A DNA stretch of 39,616 nucleotides, from contig JAEXAY010000052.1 of NCBI GenBank assembly GCA_023457895.1, positions 1-39,616 of the forward strand, read 5' to 3'. A program made the position numbers and the translations under genes. Source of the DNA: Pseudomonadota bacterium. Its GTDB lineage: Bacteria; Pseudomonadota; Alphaproteobacteria; Sphingomonadales; Sphingomonadaceae. Shown here piece by piece: positions 19,071 through 28,465 of this stretch. The notes under the pieces are model-generated. The model did not search any database. It worked only from the letters and a program-made list of their open reading frames with translations, and was not told the origin of the DNA. How positions within the stretch are numbered: the first letter of the stretch is position 1; the number at the start of each line of letters is the position of its first letter.

Positions 19071-20570
19071 TTAATTTCGGTCAAACGCAGCTGCTATCAG
19101 GGCGCGGGTCGAAGCGTCAAACCTGTCCGTGCCTTCCGCCTCGATCGAGCGGGCGATTTCCTTGCCCAGCTCTACCCCGAACTGATCAAACGGGTTGATG
19201 CCGAGTAGTACCGCGTTGACGAAGGTGCGGTGCTCGTAAAAGGCGAGCAGTGCGCCGAGCGTGCGCGCATCGACATCATCGAGGAGAATGCTGGTCGAAG
19301 GTCGGTCGCCCGGATAAGTGCGCGCCGGATCGTCGCTGGTCCGCCCTGTCATAAGCGCCGCGCCTTGGGCAAAACAGTTGGTCAGCAGCGTACGGTGATG
19401 CGCAGGGTCAAGGTCCGAACCAGGGGTTTTCGATGCGATAAATTCGACCGGGACAAGATGGGTGCCCTGATGGAGCAGCTGGAATACGGCGTGCTGCGCG
19501 TCGGTCCCTACCCCGCCCCAGGTAATTGCGGCCGTCGGCCCGTCGACCGGTTGCCCATCGGCCGTCACGGACTTGCCGTTGCTCTCCATTTCAAGCTGCT
19601 GGAGATAGGAGGGAAGCAACCGCAGCCGTTCGTCATAGGCGAATGCCGCCCGGGTTTCGGCCTGACAAACCTGTGCATAGTAGAGGTCAACGGCAGCCGC
19701 AAGGAAGCAGACATTGTCGCGCCAGTCCGTCAGCCGGAAATGGCGATCCATCTGTGCCGCCCCTTCGAGCAGCGTTTCAAAAGCCTCCCAGCCAAGTGCC
19801 AGCGCTGCCGGAAAACCGATCGAGGACCAGAGAGAATAGCGGCCGCCAACGCTCTCGGCGAAAGGCAGGATGCGGGTATCATCGATGCCCCATTCCACCG
19901 CCTTGTCGGGGTTGGCGGTCAGCGCGATGAAACGCCCGAGCGGATCGATCACCCCGGCCTGCTCCATCCATTCGAGCGCCGAACCGGCATTGAGCATCGT
20001 TTCAGTGGTGGTGAAGGTTTTGGACGCTACCGCGACCAGCGTGTAATTGGGGTCGAAGCGCGCAAACACTTCCGCCAGCGCGGCGCCATCGACATTCGAC
20101 ACGACGGCCACGTCATAGCGCCCCTCTTCGCGCCCAAGCGCGTCGATGAGAAGGTCCGGCCCGAGCGCCGATCCGCCGATGCCGATGTGGAGAATATGGC
20201 GGATTTCACCCAGCGCGCCCATCTCGATGGCGTCGACGAGCGCACGCATCCGGTCGTGGAGCAGCCGGGCGACATGCACTGTTTCGGCATCGCCCTCCCC
20301 GCGTTCGGCGCTGTGCGTTGCGGCGCGCGCTTCGGTGAGATTGACGATGTCACCGGCAAACAAGCGCTTTCGCGCACTGTCGAGATCGCGCTGTCTGGCC
20401 AGCTTTTCAAACCCCGCGAGGCGTTCGGCGGTGAGATGCGTCTTGGAAAAATCGAACCGCAGTCCCGGTGTTTCGCGCACGAGCAGGTCGAGGCGGTCAG
20501 GGTCTTGCGCAAACAGCTCCGTGAGCCGTTTCTCCGGCGCGGCATTCAATGCCTCGCTTATATCAGACAT
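19071..20570 (-). CDS. pgi: Glucose-6-phosphate isomerase
   Basis: A 499-aa cytoplasmic isomerase that interconverts glucose 6-phosphate and fructose 6-phosphate. The two SIS domains are recognisable by HIGIGGSALGPDLL, SKTFTTTETMLNAG, GGRYSLWSSIGFPAAL and, near the C-terminus, FGVELGKEIARSIE. It is shorter than the 549-aa E. coli enzyme but close to what I expect in this group. The start at 20570 has AGGAAAG a few bases upstream. It is divergent from lepB across 147 bp and leads the pgi-gor-secreted-protein run. Confidence 0.94.
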   Translation of the reverse strand: MSDISEALNAAPEKRLTELFAQDPDRLDLLVRETPGLRFDFSKTHLTAERLAGFEKLARQRDLDSARKRLFAGDIVNLTEARAATHSAERGEGDAETVHVARLLHDRMRALVDAIEMGALGEIRHILHIGIGGSALGPDLLIDALGREEGRYDVAVVSNVDGAALAEVFARFDPNYTLVAVASKTFTTTETMLNAGSALEWMEQAGVIDPLGRFIALTANPDKAVEWGIDDTRILPFAESVGGRYSLWSSIGFPAALALGWEAFETLLEGAAQMDRHFRLTDWRDNVCFLAAAVDLYYAQVCQAETRAAFAYDERLRLLPSYLQQLEMESNGKSVTADGQPVDGPTAAITWGGVGTDAQHAVFQLLHQGTHLVPVEFIASKTPGSDLDPAHHRTLLTNCFAQGAALMTGRTSDDPARTYPGDRPSTSILLDDVDARTLGALLAFYEHRTFVNAVLLGINPFDQFGVELGKEIARSIEAEGTDRFDASTRALIAAAFDRN

Positions 20571-20717
20571 GCTGGCTTTCCTCGATACTCGTGTGGATCA
20601 TGGCTGCTCTACTCAACTGCCGCATCTTGTGCCAGCCGCCCGGAGAAATAATCTGGCATTCATTGCTTTGTGCGAATGCTCCCTTGACCTTTGAAACAAT
20701 CCCCGTAAGCCGCTGAC

Positions 20718-21566
20718 ATGCTGGAAACCAATGCGGTCAGGAATGTGGAAAGGGAAGTGCCCGAAACGTCCCGCGACGGGAGCTTCTGGCGCTTTCTGCT
20801 GACCGTAGCCGTGGCGATGCTGGTACTGCGCACCTTCATTGTCTCGCCATTCAACATCCCATCGGAATCGATGCAGCCCAACCTGCTGATCGGTGACTAT
20901 CTCATCGTCGACAAGATGGCCTATGGCTATTCGCGCTATTCGCTGCCCTTTGGCGCGAACCTGTTTTCGGGGCGTATCTTCAGCAAGTTGCCGGAGCGGG
21001 GCGATATCGTGGTGTTCAAGGCGCCGCCGGCCAACCGCGATGATTATATCAAGCGCGTCATCGGCCTTCCCGGCGATCGCATTCAGATGCGCGACGGCCA
21101 GCTGCTGCTGAACGGCGCACCCGTCACACGCCAGCAGGACCCCGATTATGTGATCCCGGTGACCGACAATATGCGCGCGGTGGCGGGCGCTGCGCCCTGT
21201 TTTCTGCCGGTATTCAACGTCAAAGGTGAGCGCGGCGGTGATCTCTGCCGCTATCCGCAATATCGCGAGACCCTGCCCAACGGCACCAGCTATGAAACGC
21301 TTGACCTCATCAGCGGCACGATGGACACGACCGGAGTTTATACGGTCCCGGCAGGGCACGTCTTCCTCATGGGCGACAATCGCGACCGCAGCGCCGACAG
21401 CCGCTTCCCCGCCGTCGAAGGTGGCGGCATCGGTATCGTTCCGGTCGAAAATCTCGTCGGCAAGGCCCGCTTCATCTATTTCTCAACCGATGGCAGCGCC
21501 AGCTGGTTCAACCCGCTGAGCTGGCCGGGCGCGACGCGCAGCGACCGGATCGGGACGACGCTGTGA
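20718..21566 (+). CDS. lepB: Signal peptidase I
   Basis: A 282-aa inner-membrane protease that removes Sec and Tat signal peptides. One membrane segment is at about residues 24-42 (FLLTVAVAMLVLRTFIV). The catalytic serine is in SESMQPNLL (Ser51) and the general-base lysine in YIKRVIGLPGD (Lys112). The C-terminal box GDNRDRSADSR is present. An extended region between the K and GDN boxes contains two cysteines (PCFLPV, DLCRYPQ). It is the first gene of the lepB-rnc-era unit, with the rnc ATG 1 bp after its stop. The ribosome site is weak. Confidence 0.96.
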   Translation: MLETNAVRNVEREVPETSRDGSFWRFLLTVAVAMLVLRTFIVSPFNIPSESMQPNLLIGDYLIVDKMAYGYSRYSLPFGANLFSGRIFSKLPERGDIVVFKAPPANRDDYIKRVIGLPGDRIQMRDGQLLLNGAPVTRQQDPDYVIPVTDNMRAVAGAAPCFLPVFNVKGERGGDLCRYPQYRETLPNGTSYETLDLISGTMDTTGVYTVPAGHVFLMGDNRDRSADSRFPAVEGGGIGIVPVENLVGKARFIYFSTDGSASWFNPLSWPGATRSDRIGTTL

Positions 21567-21567
21567 C

Positions 21568-22269
21568 ATGACCCAGACTCCGGCTTTCTCCGAAACCGAG
21601 CGCGCCGCACTGGAAGCGCTGATTGGCCATGCGCCGCTCGATCACGGCCTTTATTTCGAGGCGCTGACCCACGGCAGCCATGGCAGCAAAAGCTATGAGC
21701 GGCTGGAATTTCTCGGCGATCGCGTGCTGGGGCTGGTGATCGCTGATGCCCTGTTCTCGCGTTTTTCCGAAGAACCCGAAGGCAAGCTGTCGAGCCGCCT
21801 CAACGCGCTGGTGTCAGGTGAGCTATGCGCCGAGATCGCGCGCGAAAATGGCATCGCGCCCATGATGCGGCTCGGCAAGCAGGCGCGCGACGATGGCGGG
21901 CATGACAGCGTCAATATTCTCGGTGACGTGATGGAGGCGCTCATCGGCGCCATCTATCTCGAACAAGGGCTCGAGGCGGCGCGTGGTTTCATCCTCCGGC
22001 TGTGGGGCGAGCGGCTGGAAAAACAGCTGTCAGCGCCCAAGCATCCCAAGTCCGCGCTGCAGGAATGGGCTGCCGCGCATCAGCGCAAGTCGCCCGATTA
22101 CCAGATTGTCAGCCGCGATGGCCCGCATCATGCGCCGCGCTTTACCGTGGCGGTCGCGATCGGCAGGCTGGCCGAAGCGAGCGCGACCGGCAGTTCCAAA
22201 CAGGAAGCGGAAACCGAAGCGGCGCGCGCGCTGCTCGCCAAACTCGAAGAAATGGGCAGGAAAAAGTGA
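21568..22269 (+). CDS. rnc: Ribonuclease III
   Basis: A 233-aa double-strand-specific endoribonuclease for rRNA and mRNA processing. The RNase III signature is YERLEFLGDRVLGLVIADALF, with metal-binding acids around residues 44-51. The second acidic pair is in NILGDVMEALIGAIYLEQG. The C-terminal dsRNA-binding domain is at about residues 160-230 (SALQEWAAAHQRKSPDYQIV, ATGSSKQEAETEAARALL). It starts 1 bp after the lepB stop and ends overlapping the era GTG start (GTGA), so the three genes are translationally linked in the usual proteobacterial order. Confidence 0.96.
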   Translation: MTQTPAFSETERAALEALIGHAPLDHGLYFEALTHGSHGSKSYERLEFLGDRVLGLVIADALFSRFSEEPEGKLSSRLNALVSGELCAEIARENGIAPMMRLGKQARDDGGHDSVNILGDVMEALIGAIYLEQGLEAARGFILRLWGERLEKQLSAPKHPKSALQEWAAAHQRKSPDYQIVSRDGPHHAPRFTVAVAIGRLAEASATGSSKQEAETEAARALLAKLEEMGRKK

Positions 22270-23159
22270 CGCAAAAATGCGGCCTCGTAGCGGTTGTCGG
22301 CGCACCCAATGCGGGGAAATCGACGCTAGTCAATGCGCTCGTCGGCCAGAAGGTGGCGATCGTCAGCCCCAAGGCGCAGACCACGCGCGTGCGGCTGATG
22401 GGCATTGCAATCGAGGAGGAAACGCAGATCATGCTGGTCGACACACCCGGCATTTTCGATCCCGGCCGCCGCCTCGACCGCGCCATGGTCGCGGCCGCCT
22501 GGGGCGGGACGCAGGACGCCGACGTCATCGCCCTCATCGTCGATGGCAAGGGCGGTCTGGGACCCAAGGTCGAAAAGATCGCCGAGGGGCTGAAGGACCG
22601 GCCCGAGCGCAAGTTCCTCATCCTCAACAAGGTGGATATCGCCGACAAGGCCAAGCTGCTGGTCCATGCCGAAAAACTCCATGCCATGGCGGATTTCGAC
22701 GAAACCTTCTTCGTCAGCGCGGCGACCGGCGACGGCGTTGCCGAACTGAAGGCCGAACTGGCGAAGGCGATGCCCGAGGGGTTGTGGCATTTTCCCGAAG
22801 ACCAGGTTTCGGACGCGACCGACCGCATGACCGCGGCGGAGATCACGCGCGAACAGCTCTATCTCCAGCTCCACGACGAACTTCCCTATGCGGCGGCCGT
22901 CGAGACCGAAAAATATGAGGAGCGGGAGGATGGATCGGTGGAAATCCACCAGCAGATCCTCGTCGCCCGCCCGACCCAGCGTGCCATTGTCCTCGGCAAA
23001 GGCGGCCAGCGCATCCGCGAGATCGGCAGCCGCGCGCGCGCCGAATTACAGCAGTTGCTCGGGGGCAAGGTCCATTTGTACCTGCACGTCAAGGTCAAGC
23101 CTGGCTGGGACGAGGACCGCGGCGTCTATCGCGACATGGGCCTCGACTGGGTCGACTAG
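22266..23159 (+). CDS. era: GTPase Era
   Basis: A 297-aa GTPase that binds 16S rRNA and checks 30S subunit maturation. The G domain shows G1 GAPNAGKST, G3 DTPGIF and G4 NKVD. The C-terminal KH RNA-binding domain carries VLGKGGQRIREIG. The start is a GTG at 22266 that overlaps the rnc stop as GTGA and has AGGA 4 nt upstream; the product begins TQKCGLVAVVGAPN. The frame is open further upstream inside rnc, but that extension (to 22002) is out-of-frame rnc sequence and is rejected. It converges with the next gene 12 bp downstream. Confidence 0.96.
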   Translation: MTQKCGLVAVVGAPNAGKSTLVNALVGQKVAIVSPKAQTTRVRLMGIAIEEETQIMLVDTPGIFDPGRRLDRAMVAAAWGGTQDADVIALIVDGKGGLGPKVEKIAEGLKDRPERKFLILNKVDIADKAKLLVHAEKLHAMADFDETFFVSAATGDGVAELKAELAKAMPEGLWHFPEDQVSDATDRMTAAEITREQLYLQLHDELPYAAAVETEKYEEREDGSVEIHQQILVARPTQRAIVLGKGGQRIREIGSRARAELQQLLGGKVHLYLHVKVKPGWDEDRGVYRDMGLDWVD

Positions 23160-23171
23160 GGCCGATCGCCG

Positions 23172-23963
23172 TCATTCCTGACCGGCGGTAAATTCGCTGC
23201 AATCGGGCGCATCCAGCACATAGCGGTCACGTTCGGCCGCTGCCTTCATTGTCCGGGTGAAGGTGCAACGCTGGTCCGTGCGCGGAAGGAAATCCCGTCT
23301 GGTCAGTTTCTTGAGAAAGGCCGGGTCGCTATTGTCCTGGTCGCGCGCGGCAAATCCGGGCGAAACGGTCGCCTCGGAGATGTACAGCAGCGATGGCATA
23401 TCGTGCACCAGCTTGCCATCGGGTCTGATCTTCACCTCCAACTCATAATCATCCTGACAGAGCCCACGCCGCAGCTTGATGTCGCGTTCGCTGAAGCAGG
23501 CGCGTATAAGCGCCGATCCGCCGAACGGAATCCAGTCGTCGAGCGCGGCCAACACCAATTTGCCGTCCGCACCCATTTCCGCGCGGACCAGCTTCAGCGC
23601 ATTGACGCCCGCCCCGCCGCCCGAATAGCCCTCGGTGCGCCAGGTCCTCAACCCAAGGATGAGCCCGTCACGATCGTCTCCCGTGCGGTAGGATATGGGC
23701 TCATCCCAGAACCGGAGCTGGTCATGGACGACAGCGATCGGCGCGGTGGCGTGTGCCGCGCCATGCGCCACCGTCACGGCCGCGATCGGCTCCTCCCCGC
23801 TTTCGCTGCGCTCGAACGAAAGGCACCAGCTTTTCCGCGCCGTGCAATAGGGGCCCTGCGTCCCGCTGTCGTCCGCCGCCGTTCGCGGCATCGCCAATAT
23901 TTCCTGACGGACGGCAGGCGCTGGCGATGGGGGTTCGGCGGCAAGCAAAAACAGCCAGTACAT
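23172..23963 (-). CDS. Protein of unknown function, probably exported
   Basis: A 263-aa product not recognised. A short hydrophobic N-terminus (MYWLFLLAAEPPSPAPAV) may be a weak signal peptide. The body has several cysteines (GPYCTARKSWC, IRACFSERD, GLCQDD, QRCTF, PDCSEF) consistent with disulfides in the periplasm. ATG 23963 follows AAGGAAGG and lies 19 bp after the topA stop. The frame continues upstream through topA as a Lys/Arg-rich sequence, but that is antisense-like low-complexity from the topA tail read in another frame. It is probably co-transcribed with topA. No functional link is evident. Confidence 0.7.
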   Translation of the reverse strand: MYWLFLLAAEPPSPAPAVRQEILAMPRTAADDSGTQGPYCTARKSWCLSFERSESGEEPIAAVTVAHGAAHATAPIAVVHDQLRFWDEPISYRTGDDRDGLILGLRTWRTEGYSGGGAGVNALKLVRAEMGADGKLVLAALDDWIPFGGSALIRACFSERDIKLRRGLCQDDYELEVKIRPDGKLVHDMPSLLYISEATVSPGFAARDQDNSDPAFLKKLTRRDFLPRTDQRCTFTRTMKAAAERDRYVLDAPDCSEFTAGQE

Positions 23964-23982
23964 GCCCCCGCCTTCCTTTCGA

Positions 23983-26598
23983 TCAGTCTTTGGCCGGCGC
24001 TTCGCTGACCGAAGCTTTTTTGGCAGAAGCTTTCTTGGCGGGCGGCTTTTTCGCAGGCGCTTTCTTCGCTGCGGGCTTTTTTGCCGCCGGTTTCTTCGCC
24101 GGAGCTTTCTTCTTGCCCTTGGCCGGTCCCTTGGCGGCACGCTCGTCGATCAGCTGGGCGGCCTCCTCCAGCGTCAGCTGATCCTTGTCGATAGTCTTGG
24201 GCAGTGTCGCGTTGGTGGTGCCATCCGTCACATAGGCGCCATAGCGGCCATCCATCAGCTTGATCTCGGCTTCGGTGCGCGGGTGCGCGCCCAGGATTTT
24301 CAACGGTGCACGCGAGGCCGATTGCCGGCCGCGGCCCGGGTTGTTGGCGGCATCGGCGAGCTTGGCCACCGCCGCGTTCATTCCGGTTTCGAACACCTCG
24401 GCGGTCAAGGAAAGTCGCGCATATTTGCCGTCATGCGCAAGATAGGGGCCATAGCGGCCGATGCTTGCCGTAATCTCCTTGCCCGTCTCGGGGTGCGCGC
24501 CAATGGTGCGCGGAAGCGACAGCAGCTTCAAGGCCATGTCGAGATCGAGCGGTTCCGGCACGTCCTTGGGGATAGAGGCCATTTTGGCCTTCTTGCCTTC
24601 CTCCTTGTTGCTTTCGCCAAGCTGGACATAGGGGCCGAAGCGGCCGCTCTTGCGCGTGACCACCTCGCCGGTCACCGGATCGACGCCCAGTTCGCCATCT
24701 TCCGCGCCGCTGCCATTATCACCGCCCGGCTGGGCAAATTTGCGCGTGTACTTGCACTCCGGATAATTGGAGCAGGCGATGAACGGGCCGAAGCGGCCGC
24801 CGCGGAGCGACAGCCGCCCTTCCCCGCATTTGGGGCAGAGCCGCGGATCGCTGCCATCCTCGGTGTCGGGGAAGAGCAGCGGCGCGAGGAAAGTGTCGAT
24901 CTCGGCCATGATGTCAGACGGCTTCTGATCCATGACTTCGGAGGTCTTGGGCTTGAAATCGCGCCAGAAGGCTTCGAGCACCGCCTGCCACTGGGCACGG
25001 CCACCGCTGATGTCGTCAAGCTCCTCTTCGAGGCCAGCGGTAAAGTCGTAGGAGACGTACCGTTCGAAATAGCGTTCCAGAAACGCTATCAATAAACGCC
25101 CGCTTTCCTCTGCAAAAAAACGATTTTTTTCCACGCGAACATAGGCGCGATCCTTCAGCACCTGAAGAATCGAGGCATAGGTCGATGGCCGTCCGATGCC
25201 GAGTTCCTCGAGCTTCTTGACGAGACTCGCCTCGGAATAGCGCGGCGGGGCTTGCGTGAAGTGCTGCTCGGCCTTGACCGTGCGCTTCACCGGCGCGTCA
25301 CCTTCGCGCAGCACCGGGAGCAGCGCGCCGTCCTCATCGTCGCCCCTGTCGTCGCGGCCCTCCTCGTAAAGCGCCATGAAGCCGGGGAACTTGACCACCT
25401 GGCCGGTGGCGCGCAGGCCATGCTGGCCCGTACCGTCGGCCATCTCGACCGTGGTTCGTTCGAGCTGCGCCGAGGCCATCTGGCTCGCCAGCGCGCGCTT
25501 GTAGATGAGGTCATACAGCCGCGCATGATCGCCCGACCCTGCCTTGTCGCGGTTGAAATCGGTCGGGCGGATCGCCTCGTGCGCTTCCTGGGCATTCTTT
25601 GCCTTGGTCTGATACTGGCGCGGCTTTTCCGGCACGAAGGCGCCGTCATAGCGTTCGGCAATCGCTTTGCGGGCAGCCGAAATGGCGCTGCCGTCCATCT
25701 GCACGCCGTCGGTCCGCATATAGGTGATCGCGCCATCCTCGTAGAGATTCTGCGCGATCCGCATGGTGTGGCTGGCGGCAAAGCCGAGCTTGCGTGCGGC
25801 CTCCTGTTGCAGGGTCGAAGTGGTGAAGGGCGGCGGCGGATTGCGCGTTGCGGGCTTGGTCTCAACCGACTGCACGGTGAAGTGGCCCGCCTCAATGTCC
25901 GCCTTTGCCGCCATCGCGTCGCCCTGCTGGCCGATGGTGAGGCGGTCGATCTTTTGCCCACGCCACCTGACGAGCCGGCCGCTGAAGCCCTGCCCGCCCT
26001 GCTCCATGTCGGCGGTGACCGACCAATATTCCTGCGGCTTGAACAGCTCAATTTCGCGCTCGCGGTCGACGACGAGGCGCAGCGCCACCGACTGTACCCG
26101 CCCCGCCGACTTCGCGCCGGGAAGCTTGCGCCACAATACCGGGGACAGGGTGAAGCCGACCAGATAGTCGAGCGCCCGGCGCGCGCGATAGGCATCGATC
26201 AGATCCTCGTCGAGGCCGCGGGGGCGCGCCATCGCCTCGGTTACCGCCGCCTTGGTAATGGCGTTGAAGGTGACGCGCTCGACCTGTGCAGGCAGCGCCT
26301 TTTTCTGGCGCAACACTTCCTGCACATGCCAGCTGATCGCCTCGCCCTCGCGGTCGGGGTCGGTTGCGAGGATCAGGCGTTCCGCTTTCTTCGCCTCATC
26401 GGCAATGGCCTTCAGTTGCTTGCCCTTGTCGCCGTAATTTTCCCAGATCATGGCAAAGCCGTCGTCGGGGTTCACCGACCCGTCCTTGGGCGGCAGGTCG
26501 CGAATATGGCCATAGGAAGCGAGCACGCGGAAGTCGCGCCCCAGATATTTTTCGATGGTCTTGGCCTTGGCCGGGGATTCGACGATAACGAGTTGCAT
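23983..26598 (-). CDS. topA: DNA topoisomerase I
   Basis: An 871-aa type IA topoisomerase that relaxes negative supercoils. The TOPRIM domain begins QLVIVESPAKAKTIEKYLG and has ATDPDREGEAISWH. The active-site tyrosine is in ITYMRTDGVQ (Tyr293). A C4 zinc motif is present (CPKCGEGRLSLRGGRF, then CSNYPEC), followed by three to four FGPYV-type repeats (RKSGRFGPYVQLG, SIGRYGPYLAHDG, LMDGRYGAYVTDG). The last 50 or so residues are an unusual Lys/Ala/Pro-rich histone-like tail made of KKAPAKKPAAKK-type repeats. The ribosome site is weak. The full length is typical for alphaproteobacteria. Confidence 0.97.
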   Translation of the reverse strand: MQLVIVESPAKAKTIEKYLGRDFRVLASYGHIRDLPPKDGSVNPDDGFAMIWENYGDKGKQLKAIADEAKKAERLILATDPDREGEAISWHVQEVLRQKKALPAQVERVTFNAITKAAVTEAMARPRGLDEDLIDAYRARRALDYLVGFTLSPVLWRKLPGAKSAGRVQSVALRLVVDREREIELFKPQEYWSVTADMEQGGQGFSGRLVRWRGQKIDRLTIGQQGDAMAAKADIEAGHFTVQSVETKPATRNPPPPFTTSTLQQEAARKLGFAASHTMRIAQNLYEDGAITYMRTDGVQMDGSAISAARKAIAERYDGAFVPEKPRQYQTKAKNAQEAHEAIRPTDFNRDKAGSGDHARLYDLIYKRALASQMASAQLERTTVEMADGTGQHGLRATGQVVKFPGFMALYEEGRDDRGDDEDGALLPVLREGDAPVKRTVKAEQHFTQAPPRYSEASLVKKLEELGIGRPSTYASILQVLKDRAYVRVEKNRFFAEESGRLLIAFLERYFERYVSYDFTAGLEEELDDISGGRAQWQAVLEAFWRDFKPKTSEVMDQKPSDIMAEIDTFLAPLLFPDTEDGSDPRLCPKCGEGRLSLRGGRFGPFIACSNYPECKYTRKFAQPGGDNGSGAEDGELGVDPVTGEVVTRKSGRFGPYVQLGESNKEEGKKAKMASIPKDVPEPLDLDMALKLLSLPRTIGAHPETGKEITASIGRYGPYLAHDGKYARLSLTAEVFETGMNAAVAKLADAANNPGRGRQSASRAPLKILGAHPRTEAEIKLMDGRYGAYVTDGTTNATLPKTIDKDQLTLEEAAQLIDERAAKGPAKGKKKAPAKKPAAKKPAAKKAPAKKPPAKKASAKKASVSEAPAKD

Positions 26599-26673
26599 TG
26601 CTTGTATTTTTCTTCTCTCTCACACGTACGCGCGAGGGTGCTAGGCTAAAATGGGAAGGTCAAGGGGTTCACA

Positions 26674-27339
26674 TCAGGCGAAAACGTCCACCCTTCTTGC
26701 CAGACCGCCGTCCAGCTGTGTGTAGATAGCCGCCGCCGCAACCCACAACGCCACCGTGCTGACAGCGAGCGGAATGTTGAGGGCAAGGCTCCCTGCCAAG
26801 GTCAGTGTCTGGTCAACATCGCTAAGGAAAAGCGATGCCGCACCGGCAAATGACGGCAATGAAAGAAAAAGCAGCGTCGCGAAGATGGCCAGAACGTGTC
26901 CGCTCGTCAGCGACCAGCTGCTGCGCATGGCGTCGGTCGCCGTGCTTTGCTCAGCAAACAGGGCAGGTACCGATGCAAACCAACGGCAGGCAAGGAAGAT
27001 GCCTGGAATAACGAGAAGCAGCAGCCCAGCCAGCGACGCGACACCGGTCAATAAACTGATACCGAAAATCGAGCCGATGCGCGGCCGCTGCAAATCGTCA
27101 CTGCTCGCGATATGATGACGTTCGAGGTAACGCCGGATGAGATGGGATTGGCCGATCAAGGTGACCATGATCGAGGCAATGTAGCCGACCAGCATCAAGC
27201 CGTTTTCATTATTCATAAAAAGGTCGCTTACAATATAAACCCCGGCCACGGCGCCCATCCACAGCAGACAGTTCACGGCATCCTCCCTGATGCCTTCCAA
27301 CGTCGCGCCAAGAAACCCGGAAAATCCCGCCTGTTCCAT
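26674..27339 (-). CDS. Multi-pass membrane protein of unknown function
   Basis: A 221-aa inner-membrane protein with about six hydrophobic segments (around residues 24-42, 48-66, 93-118, 149-170, 178-190, 192-212). The stretch LLLVIPGIFLACRWFASVPALFAEQSTATDAMRSSWSLTSGH resembles the membrane domain found in YciC/DUF975-type proteins and in the N-terminal region of some membrane glycerophosphodiesterases. No enzyme motif is seen. It starts 1 bp after the dprA stop codon, so it is very likely co-transcribed with plsY-dprA. A structural or envelope role is a guess. Confidence 0.7.
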   Translation of the reverse strand: MEQAGFSGFLGATLEGIREDAVNCLLWMGAVAGVYIVSDLFMNNENGLMLVGYIASIMVTLIGQSHLIRRYLERHHIASSDDLQRPRIGSIFGISLLTGVASLAGLLLLVIPGIFLACRWFASVPALFAEQSTATDAMRSSWSLTSGHVLAIFATLLFLSLPSFAGAASLFLSDVDQTLTLAGSLALNIPLAVSTVALWVAAAAIYTQLDGGLARRVDVFA

Positions 27340-27340
27340 T

Positions 27341-28465
27341 TTACCCCCTCAGCACAACCTTGGTCCCGGCTTGACGTTCGATACGGCCCGCCAGCTCCAG
27401 TTCCAATAGAATCAACTGCACTACCGACGTGTCAACGCCCGATTGACGCACCAGTTCGTCAAGGCTGACTGCGGTGAACCCGAGCAGCGATTGGATTCTT
27501 TGCCGTTCATTATCTTCAACATCGACCGGCGCCGAGGGGGCGGCCGGCACATTGCGCTCTCTGTATTCGCGCACTGCGCGCGCATCGATCGGACGGATGC
27601 TTTCGATCACATCGCCTGCGTCCTGAATCAGCGTCGCGCCATCGCGGATCAGGCCATTGCAGCCCCGCGCGCGGGCATCAAGCGGCGAGCCCGGAACCGC
27701 CATCACCTCGCGGCCATAGTCGCCTGCAAGCCGGGCGGTGATCAGCGATCCAGAACGTGGCGCAGCCTCGACGACAATCGTTCCGAGACTGAGCCCGGCA
27801 ATGATACGGTTGCGATAAGGGAAATGCCGCGCCAACGGCTCGGTGCCGGGTGGCTGTTCGGCGAGCAGCAACTGATCGGTGGCGATCTTTTCCTGCAACT
27901 CCGCATTTTCCGGCGGAAAGCTGATGTCGATTCCGCTCGCGATCACCGCCACGGTCGATTGCGACAGCGCGCCGATATGGGCAGCGGTATCGATCCCGCG
28001 CGCAAGACCGCTAACGACCGTCAATCCTTCCGCCGCGAGATCCATCGCTAGCTGGCGGGCAAAACGGCATGCCGCCGCAGACGCATTGCGCGCACCGACG
28101 ATCGACACCATCGGACGGCGGAGCCGGTCGAGATATCCACGCCAGCTCAATACCGGCGGTGCGTTGGCAAGCTCGGCAAGCGCGGCCGGATAGTCCGGTT
28201 CACCGAGGAAAAGATGTGCAGCACCCAGCCTTTCGACCGCTGCGATTTCCTGTTCGATCGCCGCGACATCGGCAATCCTGACTGGTCTCCCGCCGCCGCG
28301 CCGCGCAAGATCGGGCAAGGCATCCAGTGCACGCGCCCCACTTCCAAAACGGGAGAGAAGCTGGACATAGCTCACCGGGCCGATATTGGCGGAGCGTATA
28401 AGCCGAAGCCGGTTCAGCCTCTCGGCGGCGTCAATGGCTTGCGGCCGGAAATCGCCTTCAGCCAT
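27341..28465 (-). CDS. dprA: DNA-processing protein DprA
   Basis: A 374-aa protein that loads RecA onto incoming single-stranded DNA in natural transformation. The extended Rossmann fold is clear: MVSIVGARNASAAACRFARQLA, VVSGLARGIDTAAHIGAL, VIASGIDISFPPENAELQ, FPYRNRIIAGLSLGTIVVEAAPRSGSLITARLA and VMAVPGSPLDARARGCNGLIRDGA. An N-terminal SAM-like segment precedes it. A C-terminal winged-helix domain (about residues 310-374, LLGFTAVSLDELVRQSGVD) follows. The start overlaps the plsY stop by 8 nt. Whether the organism is transformable cannot be told here; the gene is widely conserved. Confidence 0.94.
   Translation of the reverse strand: MAEGDFRPQAIDAAERLNRLRLIRSANIGPVSYVQLLSRFGSGARALDALPDLARRGGGRPVRIADVAAIEQEIAAVERLGAAHLFLGEPDYPAALAELANAPPVLSWRGYLDRLRRPMVSIVGARNASAAACRFARQLAMDLAAEGLTVVSGLARGIDTAAHIGALSQSTVAVIASGIDISFPPENAELQEKIATDQLLLAEQPPGTEPLARHFPYRNRIIAGLSLGTIVVEAAPRSGSLITARLAGDYGREVMAVPGSPLDARARGCNGLIRDGATLIQDAGDVIESIRPIDARAVREYRERNVPAAPSAPVDVEDNERQRIQSLLGFTAVSLDELVRQSGVDTSVVQLILLELELAGRIERQAGTKVVLRG

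Noticed and set aside
19230..20651. Open frame on the + strand opposite pgi (473 codons)
   Set aside because: Shadow of pgi; the same gene has all catalytic motifs on the minus strand.
22002..22265. Upstream extension of era inside rnc
   Set aside because: It reads rnc in another frame; the GTG at 22266 gives the usual Era N-terminus and overlaps the rnc stop.
23964..24140. Arg/Lys-rich N-terminal extension of the exported protein gene
   Set aside because: It is the topA Lys/Ala/Pro tail read in a shifted frame on the same strand.
25252..26649. Open frame on the + strand opposite topA (465 codons)
   Set aside because: Shadow of topA with no recognisable domain.
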